From positions 1 through 64,000 of the forward strand of contig JAJEJA010000019.1 of the NCBI GenBank assembly GCA_022828145.1: a stretch of 64,000 nucleotides of DNA, written 5' to 3'. The DNA comes from Candidatus Poribacteria bacterium. GTDB lineage: Bacteria > Poribacteria > WGA-4E > WGA-3G. The notes under the pieces were generated by a model. That model was not told where the DNA came from. It worked only from the letters and a program-made list of their open reading frames with translations, and ran no database searches. Made by a program: the position numbers and the translations under genes. This document shows, one piece after another, positions 9,640-18,154 of the stretch (position 1 is the first letter of the stretch; each line of letters begins with the position of its first letter).

Positions 9640-10458
9640 ATGGTGTTAGACAACCTAAAATTAGGAGTAATTGGCGTTGGGAAAATGGGTGGAATCATCG
9701 TTAACAGTATAGTAGATTCTACCTTAACACCTCAACAGATATGGATTACTGATATAGACACTGCCCTGGTAAAGCAACTCTGTGATGATCTAAAAGTTAA
9801 CGCTGCATCCAATATAGAAGAACTCTTAGATAACACAGAAGTAGTCCTTTGTGCAGTTCCGCCTATAGCAGTTCCAAGAATCCTCCCGCAAGTCGCCAAG
9901 AGTCTTACACCTACACAATGGATTGTTAGTATTGCTGCGGGTGTAACGACTAAGACATTAGAATCGTATTGTGTGAATGTACCTCCTATTGTGCGTGTCA
10001 TGCCAAATATCGCAGCATCTGTTGGAGAAGCGATCTCAGTTTTAACTGCAGGTTCTGCTGCAAATACGGAACATATCAACATTGCTCAGGAGTTATTTAG
10101 GAGTTGTGGTACTACGTTAGTCATGGAGGAACGGCATCTAAATGCTGTCACAGGTCTCAGTGGTAGCGGCCCGGCTTATGTTGCGCTTTTCATAGAGGCG
10201 TTAGCAGATGCGGGTGTGCATGTCGGCTTACCCCGCCAGGAGGCCCAGACGTTGGCAACCCATACAGTGTTAGGTGCAGCGACAATGCTTTCAGAATCAC
10301 TGGAACATCCAGCAATTTTGAAAAATCGTGTTACGACTCCTGGGGGTACAACCGCTGCAGGTCTTCATGAACTTGAGAACGGGGGCTTACGAGCAACGCT
10401 GGCAAAAGCAATAATCGCTGCAACAGAACGAGCGAGACAACTTGATTCCGATAAATGA
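9640..10458 (+). CDS. proC: Pyrroline-5-carboxylate reductase
   Basis: ProC makes L-proline from 1-pyrroline-5-carboxylate with NAD(P)H. The 272-residue protein begins with a Rossmann motif (LGVIGVGKMGG) and has the family hallmarks MPNIAASVGE, TGLSGSGPAYVALFIEALAD and VTTPGGTTAAGLHELE near the C-terminus. AGGAG at 9631-9635 precedes the ATG; a GTG one codon later is an alternative start. It lies in the yggS-proC-yggT order. Confidence 0.96.
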   Translation: MVLDNLKLGVIGVGKMGGIIVNSIVDSTLTPQQIWITDIDTALVKQLCDDLKVNAASNIEELLDNTEVVLCAVPPIAVPRILPQVAKSLTPTQWIVSIAAGVTTKTLESYCVNVPPIVRVMPNIAASVGEAISVLTAGSAANTEHINIAQELFRSCGTTLVMEERHLNAVTGLSGSGPAYVALFIEALADAGVHVGLPRQEAQTLATHTVLGAATMLSESLEHPAILKNRVTTPGGTTAAGLHELENGGLRATLAKAIIAATERARQLDSDK

Positions 10459-10476
10459 AAAAGGTATAAAACGTTA

Positions 10477-10743
10477 ATGGATGCTATTGCGATTTTCCTT
10501 AGTTGGGTGATTAACATTTATGTTTTTATTGTCATTGCAAATGTGTTCCTATCTTGGATAGTGTTTGCCACAAGGAATTCAACCATCCATAAAATCTATA
10601 CGATAACCAGTCAATTGGTTGATCCGCTACTACAACCTATTAGAAATATAATCAGACCTTTAACTGGGAATCTTGGAATTGATTTTTCGCCAATGGTATT
10701 AATCTTTCTGCTGATAATCTTAGATAATTTACTAATTTCGTGA
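10477..10743 (+). CDS. yggT: YggT-family membrane protein
   Basis: The 88-residue protein has two hydrophobic segments (about residues 8-28 and 66-86). The central sequence DPLLQPIRNIIRP before the second segment is the signature of the YggT family. These proteins sit next to division and proline genes in many bacteria, and their role is poorly defined. It is 18 nt downstream of proC and probably co-transcribed. Confidence 0.9.
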   Translation: MDAIAIFLSWVINIYVFIVIANVFLSWIVFATRNSTIHKIYTITSQLVDPLLQPIRNIIRPLTGNLGIDFSPMVLIFLLIILDNLLIS

Positions 10744-10820
10744 GTGTTATGTATTATCCCATCCTACAAATTAACCTGAACATAATCCGTTCTTTTCAAT
10801 AATCCAATAGTTAGTGTTAT

Positions 10821-13394
10821 ATGAATACGACAAAGAAGACATCTTCAAAAAGGACTAAAGAAAGTCCTAAAAAAGAAATATCCACAGTAGAACCACTTCA
10901 AGAAAAACGAGATAGTTCAAACGAGTTGGAAATACACAATCTGTGGAAAGCACAGAAGGTTTACACATTTAATGAGAAAACTTCTGAGTTACCAACTTAT
11001 GTCATACGAGAGATGCCGACACCTGTTGATTTTTTAAGTGTTGATACGGTTAGGCGAAAAATATATCAGGATATATTCTTAAAGACTGAAATAATGCGGG
11101 GACACACAGTGGCTTATACGCCTCTTTGGGAAACATTTCCATTTAGCGTGGAAGCACACATCATCAAAGAGAACATCTCATCAGCTGCCAACATCATCAA
11201 TTTTAGAAGGCAGTGTAGACAGATTTACGGGAAACGTCTCAAAAAGCAGCAGCAAAAACTCAAAAATCTCGGCATCTTTGCTGATTGGTCATCTTCTGAC
11301 AAAACGATGGACTCACGTCACGAAACGAAACTATTTAGTTTCTTTGATAGACTACGAGACTCAAAATACCTGAAGGACGAACTACGTTTGAGCCATTGGT
11401 GTCCAAACTGTTTTTCACCATTAGAAACAGGAAAAACAGCAATCCCCTTAACGAAAAGTATTGCATTTACTTATGTGAAGTTTCCATTCAGTAGCGGTTT
11501 TGAGGAGTTCGGCACTGATGTCTATTTTGCTGTGCATCTACCCATATCGCAATTATGGGAAATCGCGGGTACGATAGCAATCGGTATCTATGAAAAAGTC
11601 CCTTTCTGGTTGACAAAGTATGAAAAACAGTACATCATTTTCTCTGAACCACAACTAAAAAAATTCGCACATCCTAACTCGAAACGCAAAGAACTCCCTG
11701 AACCCATCGCAAAATTAAATCCCTCAAAACTAAAAGATTGCAGTCTAACACACCCGCTTTTTTCTTTAACAGACCTAAGATTCGTCATTATACCTGAGTC
11801 GGTCAATGCTTCTCTTGAAGAGAAATCTGAAAAAAATGAAATGTTATCAGGCATCATCCCGTTGAATCCAGCACACCATTCGCTAAGTTATACTATATGT
11901 AAAACTATGCCAGAGATCGGAAATTTCATAAACGAACAATTTGTTTCATCCTCTTCCATAATTCCAATCTTTGATGAAACCGGCAGATTCACAGAGGAAA
12001 CAGATATACTATGTGGTTTAAATTTGTTCAATGCAATTCAATTTATCAGCGATGAGTTAGAAACACGGGAATGTTTGATTAATGCCAGAAACGAAAAAAA
12101 ACAGCAGCTTCACTGTCAACATTGCAACAATACATCAGTCTCACGTCCCTATCGCCATTGGTTCTTCTCAAATCCGTCACCTAATGTTCTTCGGGAAGTC
12201 TCAACTTCACAAGATTATTGGGATCATTATCCTGAAGACATACAAACCCCTATTCAAAATGAGATACGTAATATCAATGATATGCCCATATCCTCACAAC
12301 GCCAATGGGGAGTACCGCTTCCTGTACTGCGATGCGATAACTGCAACGATCTAATTACAGATAAGAAGATCCTTAGAGCAGTCCGTAGTTCAATTCGTCG
12401 CGGCTCTGAACACTGGTTCAGATTAAGTGTAGAAGAATTATTGCCTACAGATACAGTCTGTGTCAACTGTCATTCAAAAGACTTTAGAAAAGAATCAACA
12501 TATATTGAAAGCGATTTCTCAAACCTACTTCAAACACTTGACAGTTCTGACTTTAAAACACCGATACTTGATTCTTCAAGAAATGTTATATTCTTACCAA
12601 AAACAACATTTCTAAAATGGTTAGGAGAATTGAGTATCCTCTCTGCTGCAATGCAATTAAGTCGTCCCTCTAAAGAAAGCCAACCCTTCAAGCATATTAT
12701 GTTACATCATATTGAGGAACATGTTTGGGAAACCGAGGTGCTTGAAGAATACATACAAAAATATCCAGCAGATGTAATACGACATGTCTCAATACTACCT
12801 GATATTCATGAAGTGCCGATTAAAGGAAATGGAAAACAACAATTAGAAACGTTAATTAAAGAGTATTACAACAAATATAGACAACTTAAAGATGCATTGT
12901 ATCAAGCTGCTAATTTCCTAAAAGATTTGAAAAAAAGAACAGGATCAGATAAGCATAGAACACTCGCTGATGAAAATGAAGACAACGGAACCAGTATCTT
13001 AATTGAACAGGATAAGCTTGCAATCTCAGTAACCAGAGAACACATTCAACAGATCGAAGCATACTACGAAGTAAGTGATTACGCAAAGATATGGCAATTA
13101 CTCTTTAATTTTTGCCAATCTGAGCTCCTCTTTTATATTGACCTATCTAAAACCGAGATAACTGATGAAAATGTAGACTCTAAATATATCACTCTATCAA
13201 GTATGTTAACTGCTATTCTACAGAGACTTGCGCCAATACAACCTTTCTTAGCCGAAGAGATACATGGAGAGACACATTCAACGAGTAGTATATTCAAAAA
13301 TAGGTTGTTTGATTTTTCACACATAAACACTCAAGGAGACACGAAAAGCAGATGGGAATCCTTGAAGAAAACGCATCAGACCAAACACAAATAA
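10821..13394 (+). CDS. Isoleucyl-tRNA synthetase-like protein lacking HIGH and KMSKS motifs (putative pseudoenzyme)
   Basis: The 857-residue protein follows the class Ia IleRS plan: MRGHTVAYTPLWETFPFSVE (about 92-111) in place of the CHGLPIE region, a C..L...GIFADWS..D.TMD stretch, HWCPNCFSPLETGK, RQWGVPLP (about 493), and an anticodon-binding-like helical domain (about 670-825) with FLAEEIHGE. The catalytic signatures are gone. The HIGH position reads FLSVD (about 71-75), the SDQHRGWF region is replaced, and the KMSKS loop is shortened to HHIEEHVWETEV (about 627-638) before YPADVIRH. The editing-site APAHG.DD reads NPAHHSLS. The C-terminal zinc domain is absent. A basic 30-residue N-terminal tail is added. 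It occupies the usual ileS slot before lspA. The long intact ORF argues for a retained non-catalytic role. A fast-diverging but active enzyme is unlikely without these motifs. Confidence 0.8.
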   Translation: MNTTKKTSSKRTKESPKKEISTVEPLQEKRDSSNELEIHNLWKAQKVYTFNEKTSELPTYVIREMPTPVDFLSVDTVRRKIYQDIFLKTEIMRGHTVAYTPLWETFPFSVEAHIIKENISSAANIINFRRQCRQIYGKRLKKQQQKLKNLGIFADWSSSDKTMDSRHETKLFSFFDRLRDSKYLKDELRLSHWCPNCFSPLETGKTAIPLTKSIAFTYVKFPFSSGFEEFGTDVYFAVHLPISQLWEIAGTIAIGIYEKVPFWLTKYEKQYIIFSEPQLKKFAHPNSKRKELPEPIAKLNPSKLKDCSLTHPLFSLTDLRFVIIPESVNASLEEKSEKNEMLSGIIPLNPAHHSLSYTICKTMPEIGNFINEQFVSSSSIIPIFDETGRFTEETDILCGLNLFNAIQFISDELETRECLINARNEKKQQLHCQHCNNTSVSRPYRHWFFSNPSPNVLREVSTSQDYWDHYPEDIQTPIQNEIRNINDMPISSQRQWGVPLPVLRCDNCNDLITDKKILRAVRSSIRRGSEHWFRLSVEELLPTDTVCVNCHSKDFRKESTYIESDFSNLLQTLDSSDFKTPILDSSRNVIFLPKTTFLKWLGELSILSAAMQLSRPSKESQPFKHIMLHHIEEHVWETEVLEEYIQKYPADVIRHVSILPDIHEVPIKGNGKQQLETLIKEYYNKYRQLKDALYQAANFLKDLKKRTGSDKHRTLADENEDNGTSILIEQDKLAISVTREHIQQIEAYYEVSDYAKIWQLLFNFCQSELLFYIDLSKTEITDENVDSKYITLSSMLTAILQRLAPIQPFLAEEIHGETHSTSSIFKNRLFDFSHINTQGDTKSRWESLKKTHQTKHK

Positions 13395-13410
13395 GTAGGT
13401 ATTTTTTAAA

Positions 13411-13899
13411 GTGATTTCTCTGTCTCAGTATGCAAAAAAGATGCTACCTTTAGTCATCATTTCAATACCGATGCTATTACTTGACGTAGTTTCTAAATGG
13501 ATTATTCGGGAAAACATCAATCGAGGAGATGGATTTGCAGTTATACCCGGATTTTTCAATATACGACACGATAGGAATCCTGGTGCTGCTTTCGGTATCC
13601 TCTCTGATCAGAGAACATTTCTAATTCTCATCACAGTCGCAGCTCTAATCTTCATCTTCTGGTATTCGTTCAGATTCCAGAACAGTAGATGGATGCAATG
13701 TGCACTCGGTTTTCTATTAGGCGGGGCAATTGGAAACTTCATTGACCGTATATTCTTAGGGGAAGTTGTGGATTTCTTGCAGTTTGGTATTGAAAGTAAA
13801 AGACTGTTTTGGCCTACTTTTAACGTCGCAGACGTCTCTGTATGTATCGGTGCTGGCATGCTTATTGTATTTCTTTTTAAAGTGCAAAACAAAACATAA
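13411..13899 (+). CDS. lspA: Lipoprotein signal peptidase (signal peptidase II)
   Basis: LspA cleaves the signal peptide of diacylated prolipoproteins in the inner membrane. The 162-residue protein has four membrane segments and both catalytic aspartates, Asp112 in NFIDRI and Asp141 in FNVADVS, plus the conserved RNPGAAFGI region. The start is GTG at 13411. The ileS-lspA order is classical, which helps identify the degenerate upstream gene. At least two likely substrates are encoded here (19559 and 27916). Confidence 0.95.
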   Translation: MISLSQYAKKMLPLVIISIPMLLLDVVSKWIIRENINRGDGFAVIPGFFNIRHDRNPGAAFGILSDQRTFLILITVAALIFIFWYSFRFQNSRWMQCALGFLLGGAIGNFIDRIFLGEVVDFLQFGIESKRLFWPTFNVADVSVCIGAGMLIVFLFKVQNKT

Positions 13900-13923
13900 G
13901 CTTAATTTTAAGGGAAAAATTCA

Positions 13924-14538
13924 ATGTTTAATATTAACTCAACTCTACTTGCGCGTTATTTCGTTGTAATGGTACTATCAACCATTATTTTGTTCGTTCC
14001 ACATGCTGAAGCACAACAACCAAGTTCACCTCCATCCGAACATTCACACGATGATCAGGAAGAGCATTATCACGAAAGTGCTTTACGACGATTTGAAATA
14101 ATAACCCTGAGTTCACTACCATTCACTGCAATTCACAGCTATTTAGGTGTTCGGGCAGTTAGGATGATACAAGACAATAAAATCGCACCCGTGTTGACAC
14201 AGAAAAACTATAGAGCTATGGGAATAAGTGCAGTATCATTATCGCTTTTTATCGGAATATGGGATTGGTGGCATACACGAAATGTAGATACATCAGAACC
14301 AAGTATACCTGAATGGAAACAACCGACACCGCCAACTGAAGAAGGAAGTCCAACGGAAGGACCTCTGGCGATCATACCGAGTAACGCACAACACGTAATG
14401 ATGAATAATACCTCAAATTTTATCGGATCAACATTTATCGGACAACCTTATCTTATGCAGCAAAACCATCAATTGAATATTGGAGGAACAGGTCCGTCAG
14501 AAGGTCTTGTTATACCATTATTACAAATTCGGTTCTAA
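13924..14538 (+). CDS. Secreted or membrane protein with His/Asp/Glu-rich N-terminus, unknown
   Basis: The 204-residue protein has a signal peptide or anchor (about residues 11-31, ending HAEAQQ) followed by a short His/Asp/Glu-rich stretch (HSHDDQEEHYHE) that could bind metal. Two further hydrophobic stretches lie near residues 58-78 and 93-113. The C-terminal part is Pro/Thr- and Asn/Gln-rich. It lies 24 nt after lspA and 48 nt before fmt. I do not recognise a family. Confidence 0.7.
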   Translation: MFNINSTLLARYFVVMVLSTIILFVPHAEAQQPSSPPSEHSHDDQEEHYHESALRRFEIITLSSLPFTAIHSYLGVRAVRMIQDNKIAPVLTQKNYRAMGISAVSLSLFIGIWDWWHTRNVDTSEPSIPEWKQPTPPTEEGSPTEGPLAIIPSNAQHVMMNNTSNFIGSTFIGQPYLMQQNHQLNIGGTGPSEGLVIPLLQIRF

Positions 14539-14586
14539 TAGTTCTGCTGTGTAGTTACACAAATTGGCACACGGATAAAATAATAT

Positions 14587-15561
14587 ATGCGTATTCTCTT
14601 TATGGGTACAAGTGAATTTGCCATTCCAGCATTGGAACAACTTGTGACTCACAATTACGATATCATCGGCGTCGTGACACAACCTGATCGCCCCAGTGGA
14701 AGAGGTAAAAAATTAAGTCCATCTCCAGTAAAGAAAATTGCATCAGCACACAACTTAAAGATATATCAACCAGAAAAAGTTAGAGATCCAACATTTGTAA
14801 AAATACTAAACGAGTTAATTTTAGATGTGATCGTTGTTGCAGCGTTTGGACAACTTTTACCGCAATCGGTATTAGATATTCCACCGTGCGGCATCATAAA
14901 CTTGCATCCGTCCCTTCTACCAAAATACAGAGGGGCAGCCCCTATTCAGTGGGCACTCATCAATGGAGAAAAAGAAACCGGTATCTCGCTCATGCTATTG
15001 GATGCAGGTGAAGACACGGGCGATATAATCTGTAAGGAACGCATACCCATCAACTCAGATGATACCGCTGAAACATTACACGATACTTTAGCTCACATCG
15101 GGGCAAAACTGCTCATAGAAACACTAAGTGAATTACCTAAAGGCAAACCACCTAAAGCAGAACCACAGATTTTGATAGAAGGACACGCTAAAGCAACGTA
15201 TGCACCACGTCTAACAAAAGATATTGGACACATTAATTGGCACGAAGATGCTATCACCATCTTTAACCTAATTAGAGGCACAGCCGGTTGGCCCGGGGCA
15301 TATACCTATTTTCGTAATGATATAAGACTCAAAATCACTGAATCTCTACCACATGAAAGCGATAAAATAAGTAACAACGCATCAGTGTCTGGACAACCAG
15401 GAACTATTATAATAAACGCAGATAGCGAAATGTTTGTCATAACGGGTGATGGTGTACTTCAGATAATCCAAGTACAACCAGCAACAAAGAGAGTTATAAA
15501 TGCTAAGGATTTCGTAAACGGCTATCAGATAAAAATAGGTGATTGTTTCCTAAGCAAGTGA
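14587..15561 (+). CDS. fmt: Methionyl-tRNA formyltransferase
   Basis: Fmt formylates Met-tRNA(fMet) using 10-formyltetrahydrofolate. The 324 residues include the N-terminal MRILFMGTSEFAIPAL, VVTQPDRPSGRGKKL, the catalytic-site region NLHPSLLPKYRGAAPIQWA and the DAGEDTGDII loop. The C-terminal OB-like domain includes GTAGWPGAYTYF. It opens the fmt-PASTA-rpe-rsmE-mtaB segment. Confidence 0.96.
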   Translation: MRILFMGTSEFAIPALEQLVTHNYDIIGVVTQPDRPSGRGKKLSPSPVKKIASAHNLKIYQPEKVRDPTFVKILNELILDVIVVAAFGQLLPQSVLDIPPCGIINLHPSLLPKYRGAAPIQWALINGEKETGISLMLLDAGEDTGDIICKERIPINSDDTAETLHDTLAHIGAKLLIETLSELPKGKPPKAEPQILIEGHAKATYAPRLTKDIGHINWHEDAITIFNLIRGTAGWPGAYTYFRNDIRLKITESLPHESDKISNNASVSGQPGTIIINADSEMFVITGDGVLQIIQVQPATKRVINAKDFVNGYQIKIGDCFLSK

Positions 15562-15583
15562 TTCAATTTTGGGATTTCATAAG

Positions 15584-15653
15584 CTCTTAATAGTAGTAGG
15601 CACTCTCCGAGTGCCGTCTCTTATGATAGTAGTAGGCACTCTCCGAGTGCCGT
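15584..15653. repeat. Two tandem hairpin units (GGCACTC-TCC-GAGTGCC type)
   Basis: A 34-nt unit at 15584-15617 and a 36-nt unit at 15618-15653 repeat the element seen at 8130-8231, with perfect palindromes. A second, weaker palindrome of another type follows at 15671-15699: TGTAGCATA pairs with TGTGCTACA (8 of 9). Both lie in the 159-nt fmt-PASTA gap. Confidence 0.8.
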
Positions 15654-15720
15654 ACCCAAGTTGCCACCTTTGTAGCATAATCTGTTAATTTGTGCTACAA
15701 TCAATGGATTCAAAGATACC

Positions 15721-16686
15721 ATGAACAAACTAAACCAAGCATTATGGGGCATGATCAAGGTTGCCATCTATTGTTCAATTGTAATCGGAATTATAGGAAC
15801 TTTGTTGCTATTAGTTATTATTCCACAATGGGTAAAAGCACCAGAGCTATTAGTTCCCAACCTTGTAGGCAAATCTTTTTATAATGCAGTCTCAACACTC
15901 AAAAACGCAGGTCTTAAAGCAAGTGATATAGTCGAACAAAAAAGCAGCACTGAACCGCAAGGGAACGTCATTGAGCAGGACCCACCCGCAAATTCCAGCA
16001 TCAAAATACACCAGAATGTAAAACTAACAGTAAGTATCGGAGAGGACCTAATTGTTGTACCGTCTGTCATTGGAAAAGCATGGGACACAGCACGAGAAAC
16101 GCTTGATGCTGCTGGTTTCCGAACAGACACAATCGCAAGAGTACACTCGTCAAACTATTTACCTGATACCGTCATCGCGCAAAGTCCAACTGAAGGAAGT
16201 CAAAAAAGACGACACACCGCTGTCAATCTGCTGGTAAGCCTCGGAAGAAAACCACAATATATACAATTAGATGATTTTCAAGACCAACCTGTCACTAAGG
16301 TATATCCATTACTCAAAGCTTACGGATTGAATGTTGAAATCGTAAAAAGTCCACACCCTACAATCAAACAGGATAGAATCATTTCACATCCAAGACTCGT
16401 CCAAAGTGGAGACTTCATAAGACTAAAAGTTAGCGGTAAACGTCAAGATTCAGGAAACAGCGGTAGATGGTTGAAACACAAACATAACGTTACTGATGAA
16501 GGCGAAAAATCTCTTGAAATTAGAATTGTCATTGTTGATGACTACGGTGAACGGGAAATCGTAAAAGGTTCTTATGCTCCTGGCACTTCAATTGATCTGG
16601 AGAAACGCAGAGTGAAAGTGTTCGGTCGGGTACTTGTAATTGTATTCGAAAATGGGAAAAAAGTGTATGAACGTCATTATCAATAA
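15721..16686 (+). CDS. Membrane-anchored PASTA-domain protein without a kinase domain
   Basis: The 321-residue protein has a single N-terminal membrane anchor (about 13-36) and then tandem PASTA domains. The first begins at LLVPNLVGKSFYNAVSTL, the second at IVVPSVIGKAWDTARETL, and a third weaker one covers about 178-245. PASTA domains bind peptidoglycan fragments or beta-lactams in PrkC/PknB kinases and some penicillin-binding proteins. No kinase or transpeptidase part is present. The basic C-terminal 75 residues do not resemble PASTA. Its location between fmt and rpe is where many bacteria keep a PASTA kinase. Confidence 0.88.
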   Translation: MNKLNQALWGMIKVAIYCSIVIGIIGTLLLLVIIPQWVKAPELLVPNLVGKSFYNAVSTLKNAGLKASDIVEQKSSTEPQGNVIEQDPPANSSIKIHQNVKLTVSIGEDLIVVPSVIGKAWDTARETLDAAGFRTDTIARVHSSNYLPDTVIAQSPTEGSQKRRHTAVNLLVSLGRKPQYIQLDDFQDQPVTKVYPLLKAYGLNVEIVKSPHPTIKQDRIISHPRLVQSGDFIRLKVSGKRQDSGNSGRWLKHKHNVTDEGEKSLEIRIVIVDDYGEREIVKGSYAPGTSIDLEKRRVKVFGRVLVIVFENGKKVYERHYQ

Positions 16687-16708
16687 AATATAGTAAACAT
16701 TGGGAAAA

Positions 16709-17374
16709 ATGTCCAAACCGAGAATCGCACCCTCTTTACTAGCAGCAGACTTCAGCCGCATCGGAGACGAAGTACAACGCGTTGTTAATGCTGGAGCAGA
16801 CCTACTCCATTTTGATATAATGGATGGTGAATTCGTCCCAAACTTCGGTATTAGTCCATTAATGATCGCTGCTGTCCGAGATAAAACCGATCTTCCTTTT
16901 GATGTGCATATTATGGTTAAGCACCCACTCAAGTATATTGACCCCTTAGTTGAAGCAGGTGCGGATATGATTACATTTCATATTGAAAGTTATGATGAAC
17001 CTTACGCTGTAATTTCAGCTATTAAAGCACATAACATAAAGGCAGGAATAGCATTTTCACCCAATACACCAACAGATACAGTGATACCATACCTATCAGA
17101 TATTGACCTTGTATTACCCATGAGTGTTGAACCAGGTTTAGGGGGACAGAAGTTCATACAAAATACGCTGGTGAAAATCGAAACATTATCTGAGGCAAAA
17201 CATTATCTCAGGCATAAACGCAAATACCAATTAGATATTTCTGTTGATGGCGGCGTTACAATTGAAACCGCACCTGCAGCAGTACGTCTCGGCGTAACAA
17301 TACTTGTAGCAGGGACAGCAATATTCAAAAGTCAACAACCAGAAACCGTTATTGAAAACTTACGAAATGCATAG
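16709..17374 (+). CDS. rpe: Ribulose-phosphate 3-epimerase
   Basis: Rpe interconverts ribulose 5-phosphate and xylulose 5-phosphate in the pentose phosphate pathway. The TIM-barrel protein (221 residues from ATG 16709) shows IAPSLLAADF, HFDIMDGEFVPN, DVHIMVKHP, MSVEPGLGGQKF and the phosphate-binding DGGV plus VAGTAIF. A TTG three codons earlier (16700) is possible, but the ATG matches the usual family start. No clear ribosome site is visible for either. Confidence 0.95.
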   Translation: MSKPRIAPSLLAADFSRIGDEVQRVVNAGADLLHFDIMDGEFVPNFGISPLMIAAVRDKTDLPFDVHIMVKHPLKYIDPLVEAGADMITFHIESYDEPYAVISAIKAHNIKAGIAFSPNTPTDTVIPYLSDIDLVLPMSVEPGLGGQKFIQNTLVKIETLSEAKHYLRHKRKYQLDISVDGGVTIETAPAAVRLGVTILVAGTAIFKSQQPETVIENLRNA

Positions 17375-17408
17375 TTCATAAGTCTACGTAATTGTCACAT
17401 TCAAATTG

Positions 17409-18140
17409 ATGCACACGTTTTATGTTCCTTCAATAGAACCTAACGCAGATACAGTTGAAATAAGCGACCTTGAACATCACCATATCAGAAATGTCCTACG
17501 TTTGAAAAAAAACGATGTCATCCAAATTATTGATGGGAAAGGTGGCGTTTATAGTGCAAAAGTTGACAGAATTAGTGTAGAATCAACAATAGCACAGATC
17601 ACAGAACAAACATCAGCAATGAGGACTAGCGAACAAAAGACACCAATCCTCATGCTCTTTCAAGGAATACCAAAAAACGATAAAATGGAGTTGATCCTTC
17701 AAAAAACAACTGAACTCGGCGTATCACAGATTGTTCCTGTCATCACAGAAAGAACCTTGCAAAAACCGAGTGAGAATCGGCTTAAACGATGGAACCGTAT
17801 CGTTATTTCAGCGACAAAACAGTGTAAAAGACTCTGGTTGCCTGAACTACAACACGTTAGAGATTTTGATGCTTGTATCAGCACAATTGCTACTGAAACA
17901 TTATCTCTAATTCTATGGGAAAAGGAGAAGAAACATCATATCAGTAATGTGTTAAAATCTAATGCAAACCCAGAATCTTTAGCACTTTTCGTTGGTCCTG
18001 AAGGCGGTTTTACAGAGAATGAAGTAAATGATGCTGTAAATAAAGGATGTATCCCTGTAACAATCGGATCAAACACGTTAAGAACAGAAACCGCTGCAAT
18101 TGCAGCTATTGCCATCGTAGCATATCAATACCAACTCTAA
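17409..18140 (+). CDS. rsmE: 16S rRNA m3U1498 methyltransferase
   Basis: RsmE is a SPOUT-class enzyme that methylates U1498 of 16S rRNA using S-adenosylmethionine. The 243 residues show an N-terminal PUA-like region (HHIRNVLRLKKNDVIQIIDG), KNDKMELILQKTTELGV and the C-terminal trefoil-knot motifs FVGPEGGFTENEV and LGSNTLRTETAA-like (IGSNTLRTETAAIAAI). The start is taken as ATG 17409; a TTG one codon upstream is in frame. Confidence 0.95.
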   Translation: MHTFYVPSIEPNADTVEISDLEHHHIRNVLRLKKNDVIQIIDGKGGVYSAKVDRISVESTIAQITEQTSAMRTSEQKTPILMLFQGIPKNDKMELILQKTTELGVSQIVPVITERTLQKPSENRLKRWNRIVISATKQCKRLWLPELQHVRDFDACISTIATETLSLILWEKEKKHHISNVLKSNANPESLALFVGPEGGFTENEVNDAVNKGCIPVTIGSNTLRTETAAIAAIAIVAYQYQL

Positions 18141-18154
18141 TTAAACACAAAATC

